From the NCBI RefSeq assembly GCF_019656455.1, contig NZ_BPMK01000019.1, forward strand, positions 43,581 through 107,580: DNA of 64,000 nucleotides, read 5' to 3'. Positions 24,325 to 32,487 of this stretch are shown piece by piece. Under the pieces are notes generated by a model. That model was not told the origin of the DNA, ran no database searches, and saw only the letters and a list, made by a program, of their open reading frames with translations. The first letter of the stretch is position 1; every line of letters begins with the position of its first letter. Source of the DNA: Noviherbaspirillum aridicola (GTDB taxonomy: Bacteria; Pseudomonadota; Gammaproteobacteria; Burkholderiales; Burkholderiaceae_D). A program made the position numbers and the translations under genes.

Positions 24325-26859
24325 ATGAATCACGACAGCGACAAGACGATGATGCTCAGCCAGACGCAGGGACTCGGCCCGGGGCCGGAGGCGCAGGCGA
24401 TTCATGTGCTGCCCAAGGGCACCCGTCTCGGCGAGTTCGAAGTCATCGACCTGATCGGAGAAGGCGGCTTCGGCGCCGTCTATCTCGCCTACGACCATTC
24501 GCTCGACCGCCAGGTGGCGCTGAAGGAATACATGCCGACCGGGCTGGCGACCCGCACCACCAACTACTGCGTGACCGTGCGCTCGCAGGCCAACGCCGCC
24601 ACCTTCAACGCCGGGCTGAAGAGCTTCATCAACGAAGCCAAGATGCTGGCCCGCTTCGACTCGCCGTCGCTGGTCAAGGTGCATCGCTTCTGGGAAGCCA
24701 ACGGCACCGCCTACATGGTGATGCCCTACTACGAGGGACAGACGCTCAAGCAGGCGCTGCGCGACCGCCGCATCCGTCCCGACGAGCCGTGGCTGCGCAT
24801 GCTGCTGGCCGACCTCTTCGACGCGATCGACACCATCCACCGCGCCAACTGCTATCACCGCGACATCGCCCCGGACAACATCCTGCTGCTTAAGGACGGC
24901 CGTCCGCTGCTGCTCGACTTCGGCGCCGCGCGCCGGGTGATCGGCGATCTGACGCAGTGCCTGACGGTGATCCTCAAGCCGGGCTTCGCGCCGATCGAAC
25001 AGTATGCGGACATCGCCGGCCTGCGCCAGGGCCCGTGGACGGACATCTACGCGCTGGCGGCCGTGGTCTATTTCCTGATCTGCGGCGTGGCGCCGCCGCC
25101 GGCGGTGGCGCGGGTGGTGCATGACGAGATGCTGCCCGCGCGCAAGGCGGGCAAGGGCAGGTTCAGCGACGGCTTCCTCGAAGTGATCGACAAGGCGCTG
25201 TCGGTCAAGCCCGAACAACGTCACCAGTCGATCGCCGAACTGCGTGCCGCGCTCGACGCGGTCGCGCAGGTGCCGCCCACCGCGACCCGGCTGCGCACTG
25301 CCGCCCAGCAGCCGGTGCGCCGCGAACCGTGGATCGATGAAGCCGGCGGCCAGCGCACGATGAAGGCGCCGGGTGCCGAAGACGACACGTCCGCCGCCCG
25401 GCCGCGCCGGGTCGTGCCGGCGTCGCCGGTATCGCAGACCTGGCGGGCGCCGCCGGAGCCGGTGACGCCGCGGCGGCCGCTGACGAAATGGATGCTCGGC
25501 GGCGCGATGCTGGCGGCGGGCATCGGCTCCGGCCTCGCGGTAGGCAACTGGCTGGCGCAGTCGGTGCACGAAGACCGCGCGCCGGCGATCGCGGCCATGT
25601 CGGAGCCGTCGGCGCCGGTGGCGCCGGGCGCGATCGCGCCGCCCGCGGTGCCGCGCGAGTCGCCGCAGCGCCGCGCCGAATCGGCCCGGCCGGCGCCACC
25701 ACCTCCGCCCGCAGCCAGGTCCTCGGCTCAGTCCACACCTCAGCCTGCCGAGCACAGACCGGCGGCCGCCGCGCGCGTATTGCAGGAAGAAAAGCCCGCG
25801 CCCGTCGTGCGTGCGCCGCAGGAAGAAAAGCCGGCCCCCGCAGTGCGCGCGGCGCAGGCGGAAAAACCCGTCCCGGCGCCTGCCGCGGCGGCCGATACGC
25901 CTCCCTTGCGCGAACCCGAAACGATCGCGCCGCCGTCCCGCCGCGCGGCCGAACCTCCCCGGGCCAGACGGGAAGCGGAGACGGAGACCGCCGCGACGCC
26001 CGAACCGCGACAGGCCGCGCGCCAGAGGCCGGCCGACCCGCGACCGGCGCCATCGGCGGAAGAATCGCTGTGGGACCTCGCGGTCGCGCTCAACGCGGCG
26101 CCGGCCTTCGAGTCCTATCTCGAGCGTTATCCGAGAGGCCGTTTCGCCGCGCTCGCGCGCGACCGGCTGGCCAGCCTGAATCCTTCCGCGGCGCAGACCT
26201 CCGGCGACAGCGGACCGGCGAGCGAGGAAGCGGTCGCGCCGACCCCGGCGCCCCAAAGCAGGCCCGCGCCTCCGGCACTGCCGATGGAGCGCCAGGCCAG
26301 CATCAGGATGGATACGCCGCCGGTGGCGGCGCCGCCCCGCACCGAGCCCGAGGCGCCGGCGCCGGCGCCGCAGGGCGAAAGAAGAACACTGGTGCTCGCC
26401 GACCAGACCCTGAGCGGCGACTTCAGCACCGACCCCGCCACCGGCACGATTTCCGGCACCGGCAGGATCGTCTGGAAGGACGGCAACCAGTTCGAGGGCA
26501 CGCTGGTGCGGGGCATCAAGCAGGGCAAGGGCAGCTTCACCTGGAAGAATGGCCAGCGCTATGTCGGCGACTGGGCGCGCGACGTGCCCAACGGGCGCGG
26601 CACCATCACCTACCCCAACGGCAACCGCTACGAGGGCGAGATACGCGACGGCTTCCCGCACGGCGACGGCACCATCCGCTATGCCGACGGCGATACCTAC
26701 AAGGGCGACTGGCTGCGCGGCAAGAGCCATGGCCAGGGACGCTATACCTGGCGCAACGGCAGCTACTGGGAAGGCGAGTTCCGGGACGACCGGCGCACGG
26801 ACAACGGCAAGATGGTGTTTTCCGAGGAGGCGCTGAAGGCGGCGCAGGCGAAGCGCTGA
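24325..26859 (+). CDS. Ser/Thr protein kinase with transmembrane helix and C-terminal MORN repeats
   Basis: 844 residues. Kinase domain about 33-305: IGEGGFGAVYLA, VALKEYM (Lys67), YHRDIAPDNILL (178-189) and LLDFGAARR (DFG 198-200). A transmembrane helix at about 388-412 (MLGGAMLAAGIGSGLAVGNW) is followed by a long Pro/Ala/Arg linker, then at about 580-620 the module YLERYPRGRFAALARDRL, similar to one in the FGE-like protein at 8.1 kb. At about 715-830 are at least five MORN repeats (FEGTLVRGIKQGKGSFTW, YVGDWARDVPNGRGTITY, YEGEIRDGFPHGDGTIRY, YKGDWLRGKSHGQGRYTW). The ATG at 24325 has AGGGA upstream. MORN repeats often bind membranes or act as extracytoplasmic scaffolds. Pairing with the PP2C gene suggests reversible phosphorylation control; targets are unknown. 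Confidence 0.9.
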   Translation: MNHDSDKTMMLSQTQGLGPGPEAQAIHVLPKGTRLGEFEVIDLIGEGGFGAVYLAYDHSLDRQVALKEYMPTGLATRTTNYCVTVRSQANAATFNAGLKSFINEAKMLARFDSPSLVKVHRFWEANGTAYMVMPYYEGQTLKQALRDRRIRPDEPWLRMLLADLFDAIDTIHRANCYHRDIAPDNILLLKDGRPLLLDFGAARRVIGDLTQCLTVILKPGFAPIEQYADIAGLRQGPWTDIYALAAVVYFLICGVAPPPAVARVVHDEMLPARKAGKGRFSDGFLEVIDKALSVKPEQRHQSIAELRAALDAVAQVPPTATRLRTAAQQPVRREPWIDEAGGQRTMKAPGAEDDTSAARPRRVVPASPVSQTWRAPPEPVTPRRPLTKWMLGGAMLAAGIGSGLAVGNWLAQSVHEDRAPAIAAMSEPSAPVAPGAIAPPAVPRESPQRRAESARPAPPPPPAARSSAQSTPQPAEHRPAAAARVLQEEKPAPVVRAPQEEKPAPAVRAAQAEKPVPAPAAAADTPPLREPETIAPPSRRAAEPPRARREAETETAATPEPRQAARQRPADPRPAPSAEESLWDLAVALNAAPAFESYLERYPRGRFAALARDRLASLNPSAAQTSGDSGPASEEAVAPTPAPQSRPAPPALPMERQASIRMDTPPVAAPPRTEPEAPAPAPQGERRTLVLADQTLSGDFSTDPATGTISGTGRIVWKDGNQFEGTLVRGIKQGKGSFTWKNGQRYVGDWARDVPNGRGTITYPNGNRYEGEIRDGFPHGDGTIRYADGDTYKGDWLRGKSHGQGRYTWRNGSYWEGEFRDDRRTDNGKMVFSEEALKAAQAKR

Positions 26860-26905
26860 GCCCCGCCGCGCGGCGCGTTCCCCGGTCGGGTGCGGCCTGG
26901 CCGCG

Positions 26906-28855
26906 TTAGGATTCGCCCCCCACCCTCGCCTCCAGTCCGCTGGCGCGCGTCGTGCGCCGCGCGATCGCTTCCGCCGCCACCGCCGGCTCCGGCGACAGCA
27001 GCGTGAAGTATTCCCTGGCCCGCGTGATGCCGGTATAGATCAGTTCGCGCGCGATCAGCTGGGGCGCGACCGGCGGCAGGACCAGCGCCGCATGCAGGAA
27101 TTCCGATCCCTGCACCTTGTGCACCGTCATCGCGAACGCCGTCTCCACCTGGGGCAGGCGGGTCGCGAGCACGCTGCGCACCGTGTCGCCCGCGCCGAAA
27201 TACACCCGCAGCGAGCCGCGCCTGCCCGGATCCGGCAGCGTGATGCCGACATCGCCGTTGTAGACGCCCAGCCCCGGATCGTTGCGGGTGACCATCACCG
27301 GGCGCCCGGGATACCATTCGCCGCGGCAGGCGAGCACGCCGGTCTCCGTCAGGCGCGCCTCGATCGCGGCATTGATGCCGGCCACGCCCCAGTCGCCGGC
27401 GCGCACCGCGCACAGGATGCGGAATTCGTCGAACGCGGCGAGCACCTCGCGCACCCACTGCTCGTGTCCGCCTTCATGCGGCGGACCGGCGCGCAGCAGC
27501 GCGAGATAGCGCGCGAGGCTGGCGGGCGCGCCCTCCCTGCCATGCAGCGCCAGGTCGAGCACCTCGCTCTGGCGCGCATGTTCGTTCCACGCCAGCACGC
27601 CCCGCTCCCGCGCACGCAGCACCGCCTGCGCGGCCTCCACCTCGCCGTCGTTGACCGCCCGCGCGAGCGCGCCGATCGGGCCGCCGAAGCGGCGGCTCAC
27701 GCGCAGCATCACCGTCTGCTGGGCCACCGGTCCGCCGTTACCGCGATAGCGGCCGGGGATCGCATGTCCGGTCGCCGCATGCAGATAGGCCATGGTCTCG
27801 TCCGACCACGCGCCCTCCTCCGCGTCGCGGCACAGGTCGCCGAGCACCGCGCCCGCCTCGACCGACGCCAGCTGGTCCTTGTCGCCGAGCAGGATCAGCC
27901 GCGCCGGGGCCGGCAGCGCGTCGAGCAGGGCGGCCATCATTTCGAGATGCACCATCGAGGCTTCATCGACGATCAGAACGTCGATGTCGAGCGGATTGCC
28001 GCGATGGTGGCGCGGCCTGCGGGTATCGGGCCGGGCGCCGAGCAGGCTGTGCAGGGTGGTGGCGGGCATGCCGGCGGTCAGCTCGGCCAGCGGCAGCTCG
28101 CCGACCTTGCCGGCGAGGTCGGCGAGCGCGCCGTCGATCGATTGCTTGAGACGGGTGGCCGCCTTGCCGGTGGGCGCCGCGAGCGCGACGCGCAACTCGC
28201 GCGCGTCCGGCGCCAGCGCATACAGCAGCGCCAGCAGGCGCGCCGCGGTATAGGTCTTGCCGGTGCCGGGACCGCCGGTGATGATCGAAAAATGGCTGCG
28301 CAAGGCGAGCGCGCACGCGGCCTTCTGCCAGTCCGGCTCGTCGCTCCCGGCGGCGGCGCCGAACAGGCGGTCGAGCCAGTCGCGCAGCGCGGCGGTGTCG
28401 GGCGAGCCTGCGGCGCGCGCGCGGGAGGTCACCGATTCCGCCACCAGCGTTTCATCGCACCAGTAGCGGCGCAGATAGAGACGGTCGCCGTCGAGCACCA
28501 GCGGCTGCTGCTGGTCCGGCGCCGGCGTCACCCTCACCTGCCTGCACCCGGACAGCGCCTGCCGCCATGCCCGGGCGTCGTGCGGCAGTTCGCCGCGCGC
28601 CTGCAGCGCGCGCCAGGTATCCGCCTCCCACGACAGCAGGCGTCCCGGGTGCGGATGCAGATCGTTGAGGTCGAGGCAGCTGTGGCCGCGGCCCTCGAGT
28701 TCGCAGACCAGCGCCGAGCACAGCAGCAGCGCGTCCGGCGCCGGCGCGGTGTCGAGCGAGGCAATGAAGGCGGAGAACGCCGGGCTGAGCCGCCGCAGCA
28801 GGCCCTGCTCGGCCAGCGCGTGCAGTTCGTTCTGGATATCGGACAACTGTGTCAT
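26906..28855 (-). CDS. recD: Exodeoxyribonuclease V alpha subunit RecD
   Basis: A 649-residue SF1B helicase subunit of RecBCD, which processes double-strand breaks. The Walker A motif GGPGTGKTYTA is at about 194-204, DEASMVHLEMM (Walker B) in the middle, GDKDQLASVEAGAVL follows, and the C-terminal UvrD-like part contains AMTVHKVQGSEF and YTGITRAREYF. Length is normal for proteobacterial RecD. Its ATG overlaps the recB stop (ATGA at 28852-28855), showing translational coupling at the end of a recC-recB-recD operon. Confidence 0.95.
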   Translation of the reverse strand: MTQLSDIQNELHALAEQGLLRRLSPAFSAFIASLDTAPAPDALLLCSALVCELEGRGHSCLDLNDLHPHPGRLLSWEADTWRALQARGELPHDARAWRQALSGCRQVRVTPAPDQQQPLVLDGDRLYLRRYWCDETLVAESVTSRARAAGSPDTAALRDWLDRLFGAAAGSDEPDWQKAACALALRSHFSIITGGPGTGKTYTAARLLALLYALAPDARELRVALAAPTGKAATRLKQSIDGALADLAGKVGELPLAELTAGMPATTLHSLLGARPDTRRPRHHRGNPLDIDVLIVDEASMVHLEMMAALLDALPAPARLILLGDKDQLASVEAGAVLGDLCRDAEEGAWSDETMAYLHAATGHAIPGRYRGNGGPVAQQTVMLRVSRRFGGPIGALARAVNDGEVEAAQAVLRARERGVLAWNEHARQSEVLDLALHGREGAPASLARYLALLRAGPPHEGGHEQWVREVLAAFDEFRILCAVRAGDWGVAGINAAIEARLTETGVLACRGEWYPGRPVMVTRNDPGLGVYNGDVGITLPDPGRRGSLRVYFGAGDTVRSVLATRLPQVETAFAMTVHKVQGSEFLHAALVLPPVAPQLIARELIYTGITRAREYFTLLSPEPAVAAEAIARRTTRASGLEARVGGES

Positions 28856-31800
28856 TCGCTCACTCCGGCCAGGGCGTCGGCAAACAGCGCGTCGGCCTGC
28901 TCCAGCAGGTCGGGCGCCGGCGCCAGCAGGCTGCAGCCGCGTGTCGCCGCGTTGCCTATGCCGCGCATGAAAAAGAACACCGCGCCGCCGAGGCAGGCGG
29001 CGGGATCGTAGCCGGCGCCGAGACGGGCGCGCAGCAGGCGGTGCAGCGCGAGCAGATAGATCAGGCCCTGCACGTCGTAGCGATGCACGGCGATGGCTTC
29101 TTCCAGCGCGCCGGCATGATAGGCGGCATCGCCGCGGCCGAGCGCGTTCGACTTGTAGTCCAGCACCCAGTATCGCCCGTCATGCTCGAACACCAGATCC
29201 TGGAAGCCGCGCAGCATGCCCTGCAATGCGCGCTGCTGCAGCGCCGGCCGGGCACGGCCGCCGAGCAGGTGCTCGCGGCACAGCGCATCGAGCGCGCCGG
29301 TGTCCAGGCCGTCCGCCGGCAGCCAGAACTCCATCTCCGGCCATGCGGTACCGAGATCGGCGAGCGCGGTGCCGAGCGGCGGCAGCGCGGTGGTGGCGAC
29401 CGCGCGCAGCCATGTCACCGCATCCTCGCCGCGGTGCGCCCAGCCCGCGCGCTCGCAGCGCCGCAGCAGCATGTCGGCGAAGCCGTCGTCGCGCGCGCAG
29501 ACAAAGCCCTCCGCCGCCATCCACTCCATCTGGGCGTGCAGGAACTGTCCGGGCAGCGAGCCGCGCGGGAAGCGATGCCAGGGCGTATCCTCCGGCGCGG
29601 ATGACAGCTCGCTGTCATCCTGGTCGATCAGCTTTTCCTCGGCGGCGGACACGGGCGCCGGCATGGCGCCCACGTCCCGCGTGATCGAGGTATAGCTGGC
29701 GATGCCCCAGTTGCGCTCGAAACCCGCGTCGTAGCGCGGCAGGGCGGCACGCAGGAGGTTCTCTTCGCCGCGCGCGGCGAGCAGGCTGATGCCGGGCATC
29801 TCGCTCCTGTCCTCGAGCGCGATCGCATCGCAGCCCCGGCACAGGGTCTCGAGCGCGGACATCAGGGCGCCTTCGCCGATTTCTTCGCCGCCCTGCATCA
29901 GGTAGCCGAGCGCCGCGCGATGCAATTCCTTGCGCAGCGACGCCACGCCTATCCAGAGCGCGTGGCGCGCGCGAGTCAGCGCGACATAGAACAGCCGCAG
30001 GTCTTCGTCGAGGCGCGCATCGTCCATCTTCTGGCGCGCTTCCTCGGTGAGCGCGAAATCCAGGTGGCGGCGGCCGTCGGCGTCGACGAATTCATAAAAG
30101 CTGTGGCGGCGCTTCTCCACCCGGGTCGCGGTGACGCCGAAGGGCAGGAAGACCAGCGGATACTCCAGCCCCTTGGACTTGTGCACGGTGACGACCTTGA
30201 CCAGTTCGGCATCGCTCTCCAGTCGCAGGATGCGCTCGTCGCCGCCTTCGCTGTCGTGTTCGATCTGGTCCGCCAGCCAGCGGATCAGTGCCTGCTCCCC
30301 ATCGAGCTTCTGGCTGGCGGCCTGCAGCAGTTCGGCCAGGTGCAGCAAGTCGGTGAGGCGGCGTTCGCCGCCGCTGCCGTCGGCGCCGCCGAGCAGGCGC
30401 GCCGGCAGGTCGAGTTCGTGGATGAAGCGCCTGAGCATGGCGAGCACGCCCTGGCGCTGCCAGACCAGGCGCAGCCCCTTGAGCTGCTCCACCCGCGCTT
30501 CCCAGGCCAGATCGTCGGCGGCCAGTTCCGCCAGCGCCGCCAGCGACAGGCCCGCGCTGCGGGTGGCGAAGGCGGCGCGCGCGAGGCCGCTGTCGACCGG
30601 GCTGGCGACGGCCCTGAGCCAGCGCAGCACGTCGGCGGCCTCTTCGGTGCGGTAGACCGAATCCTTGTCCGACAGGTAGACGCTCTTGACTTCGCGCCGG
30701 CGCAGGGCCAGCCGCACCGCGGCCGCCTCGCTGCGGCTGCGCACCAGGATCGCGATGTCGGCCGGGCGCAGGCGGCGGAAGCCCTCCTCGCTCTCGAAGC
30801 CGGCGTCCGGGTCGGACAACAGCGCGACGATTTCTTCCGCGCACAGCGCGGCGAAGTGGGCCCGGTAGGATTCGGCATTGAGGCCGTCGGTGCGGTTGCA
30901 CCACATCGTCAGCGCCGGCGCCGGCACCGCCCCGCGCACCAACCGCTCCTTCCTGCCCTGCGCGCCGACCGGCTCGAACGGCAGCGGATTGTCGCCGCCG
31001 CGGCGGAAGCGGAAGGCGCCTGCCGGATGGCCCGGGCGGCCGTCGCCGTCGCCCTCCGCATGCAGGAAGACATGGTTGACCGCGCGCACCAGCGCCCCGG
31101 TGGAGCGGAAGTTGGTGCCGAGACGGTAATGCCGTCCCTCGGTCGCGCGGCGCGCGTCGAGATAGCTGTGGATGTCGGCGCCGCGGAAACCATAGATGGC
31201 CTGCTTCGGATCGCCGATCAGGAACAGGCCGCAGCGCGGCTCGTTGTCGCGCACCCGATAGAGCAGGTCGAAGATCCGGTACTGGTCGGGTGAGGTGTCC
31301 TGGAATTCGTCGATCAGCGCGACCGGATATTGCGCGACGATGCGCGCGCGCAGGGCGTCGCGATTGGCGCCCTCGAGCGCCGCGCGCAGGCGCGCCAGCA
31401 TGTCGGCGAAGCCGAACTGGCGCCGCCGCTGCTTGATCTGGGCGATGCGGCGGGCGATCGCGCACGCCGCATGCTGCATCAGGCGCGGGCCCGGCGGCTG
31501 TATCTCCGCCAGCGCCGCATGCAGTGCTTCATGCTCGGCGAATACCGCCGGCGGCACGAGCGACTTGTCCTTGCACACCTGCGCCAGCCCGGACGGCGTG
31601 AGCCGCGCCCAGGCGCCGTCGGGCACCGGCCCCGGCTGCAGGGCCTGTTCATCCTCCGCCCAGGCGCGCAGCGCGGCCATGCATTTTTCCACCGTGGCGT
31701 TGCGCAGCTTGTTGCCGTCGAGCGCCTTGCGGTTGGCGAGAATCCAGGCTTCCATGTCGGCGATGCGGTCCGCCCAGCCGGCCTTCAGGGCCGCCGCCGC

Positions 31801-32487
31801 CTGCTGCTGCTCGGACCAGGCGCGGCGGATGAGCGCGGCGAGGCTCTCCTCTCCGGCATCGCCGAGCAGATGGACGCGCTCCACCAGCGGCCGTATCGTG
31901 GACTCGAGCGCGTGGAAATCCGGCCAGCACTCCTGCAGGCGCCGCAGCCCACCGTCGTCGAGCGCGTAGACATGGCGCCGCCAGTAATCGCGCACCGCCT
32001 CGGCGAACACCGCGTCCTCGCTGCCGACGAGCTCTTCGTTGAACAGGCTGCCGCTGTCGAAGGCATGCTCGCGCAGCATGCGCTGGCACCAGGCATCGAT
32101 GGTGAAGATGCCGGCGTCGTCCATCGCTTCCGCCGCCAGCGCCAGCCGGTGCGCGGCCTCGCTGCGCCGGGCGGTATCGGGGTAGTCGACCAGCAGCGCG
32201 CGCAGGAAGCAATCGTCGGCCTCCGATTCGCCGCGGAAGCAGCGCGCGGCCTGCACCAGGCGCTGGCGGATGCGGTCCGACAGCTCGCGGGTGGCGGCGC
32301 GCGTGAAGGTCATGACCAGGATCTCGGACGGCAGCAGCGGCCGGCAGAAGCCGTCCCCGCCGCCGTGGCCGAGCACCAGGCGCACGTAGAGCGCGGCGAT
32401 GGTCCATGTCTTGCCGGTGCCCGCGCTCGCCTCGATCAGGCGGCTGCCATGCAACGGAAAACGTAGCGGATCCAGGTCCTGGCTCAT
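28852..32487 (-). CDS. recB: Exodeoxyribonuclease V beta subunit RecB
   Basis: 1,211 residues. The Walker A motif ASAGTGKTWTIAALY is at about 20-34, followed by LLPSEILVMTFTRAATRELSDRIR, LIDEFQDTSPDQYRIFD, LIGDPKQAIYGFRGADI and VVTVHKSKGLEYPLVFLP. The C-terminal nuclease domain has LVFEHDGRYWVLDYKSNALG, including the catalytic DYK. I chose the ATG at 32487 (AAGGAGG upstream, ATGA overlap with recC) over a longer frame. It provides the 3'-5' helicase and nuclease of RecBCD for recombination, repair and degradation of foreign linear DNA. Confidence 0.95.
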   Translation of the reverse strand: MSQDLDPLRFPLHGSRLIEASAGTGKTWTIAALYVRLVLGHGGGDGFCRPLLPSEILVMTFTRAATRELSDRIRQRLVQAARCFRGESEADDCFLRALLVDYPDTARRSEAAHRLALAAEAMDDAGIFTIDAWCQRMLREHAFDSGSLFNEELVGSEDAVFAEAVRDYWRRHVYALDDGGLRRLQECWPDFHALESTIRPLVERVHLLGDAGEESLAALIRRAWSEQQQAAAALKAGWADRIADMEAWILANRKALDGNKLRNATVEKCMAALRAWAEDEQALQPGPVPDGAWARLTPSGLAQVCKDKSLVPPAVFAEHEALHAALAEIQPPGPRLMQHAACAIARRIAQIKQRRRQFGFADMLARLRAALEGANRDALRARIVAQYPVALIDEFQDTSPDQYRIFDLLYRVRDNEPRCGLFLIGDPKQAIYGFRGADIHSYLDARRATEGRHYRLGTNFRSTGALVRAVNHVFLHAEGDGDGRPGHPAGAFRFRRGGDNPLPFEPVGAQGRKERLVRGAVPAPALTMWCNRTDGLNAESYRAHFAALCAEEIVALLSDPDAGFESEEGFRRLRPADIAILVRSRSEAAAVRLALRRREVKSVYLSDKDSVYRTEEAADVLRWLRAVASPVDSGLARAAFATRSAGLSLAALAELAADDLAWEARVEQLKGLRLVWQRQGVLAMLRRFIHELDLPARLLGGADGSGGERRLTDLLHLAELLQAASQKLDGEQALIRWLADQIEHDSEGGDERILRLESDAELVKVVTVHKSKGLEYPLVFLPFGVTATRVEKRRHSFYEFVDADGRRHLDFALTEEARQKMDDARLDEDLRLFYVALTRARHALWIGVASLRKELHRAALGYLMQGGEEIGEGALMSALETLCRGCDAIALEDRSEMPGISLLAARGEENLLRAALPRYDAGFERNWGIASYTSITRDVGAMPAPVSAAEEKLIDQDDSELSSAPEDTPWHRFPRGSLPGQFLHAQMEWMAAEGFVCARDDGFADMLLRRCERAGWAHRGEDAVTWLRAVATTALPPLGTALADLGTAWPEMEFWLPADGLDTGALDALCREHLLGGRARPALQQRALQGMLRGFQDLVFEHDGRYWVLDYKSNALGRGDAAYHAGALEEAIAVHRYDVQGLIYLLALHRLLRARLGAGYDPAACLGGAVFFFMRGIGNAATRGCSLLAPAPDLLEQADALFADALAGVSE

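Noticed and set aside
23710..26730. 1,006-codon leftward open frame opposite the PP2C and MORN kinase genes
   Set aside because: Low-complexity Arg/Gly/Ala sequence created by GC-rich third positions of the real genes.
1..26859. A type VI secretion locus, suggested by FHA, kinase and PP2C genes
   Set aside because: No Tss structural gene, Hcp or VgrG is visible; the transport genes present are HlyD and TolC types.
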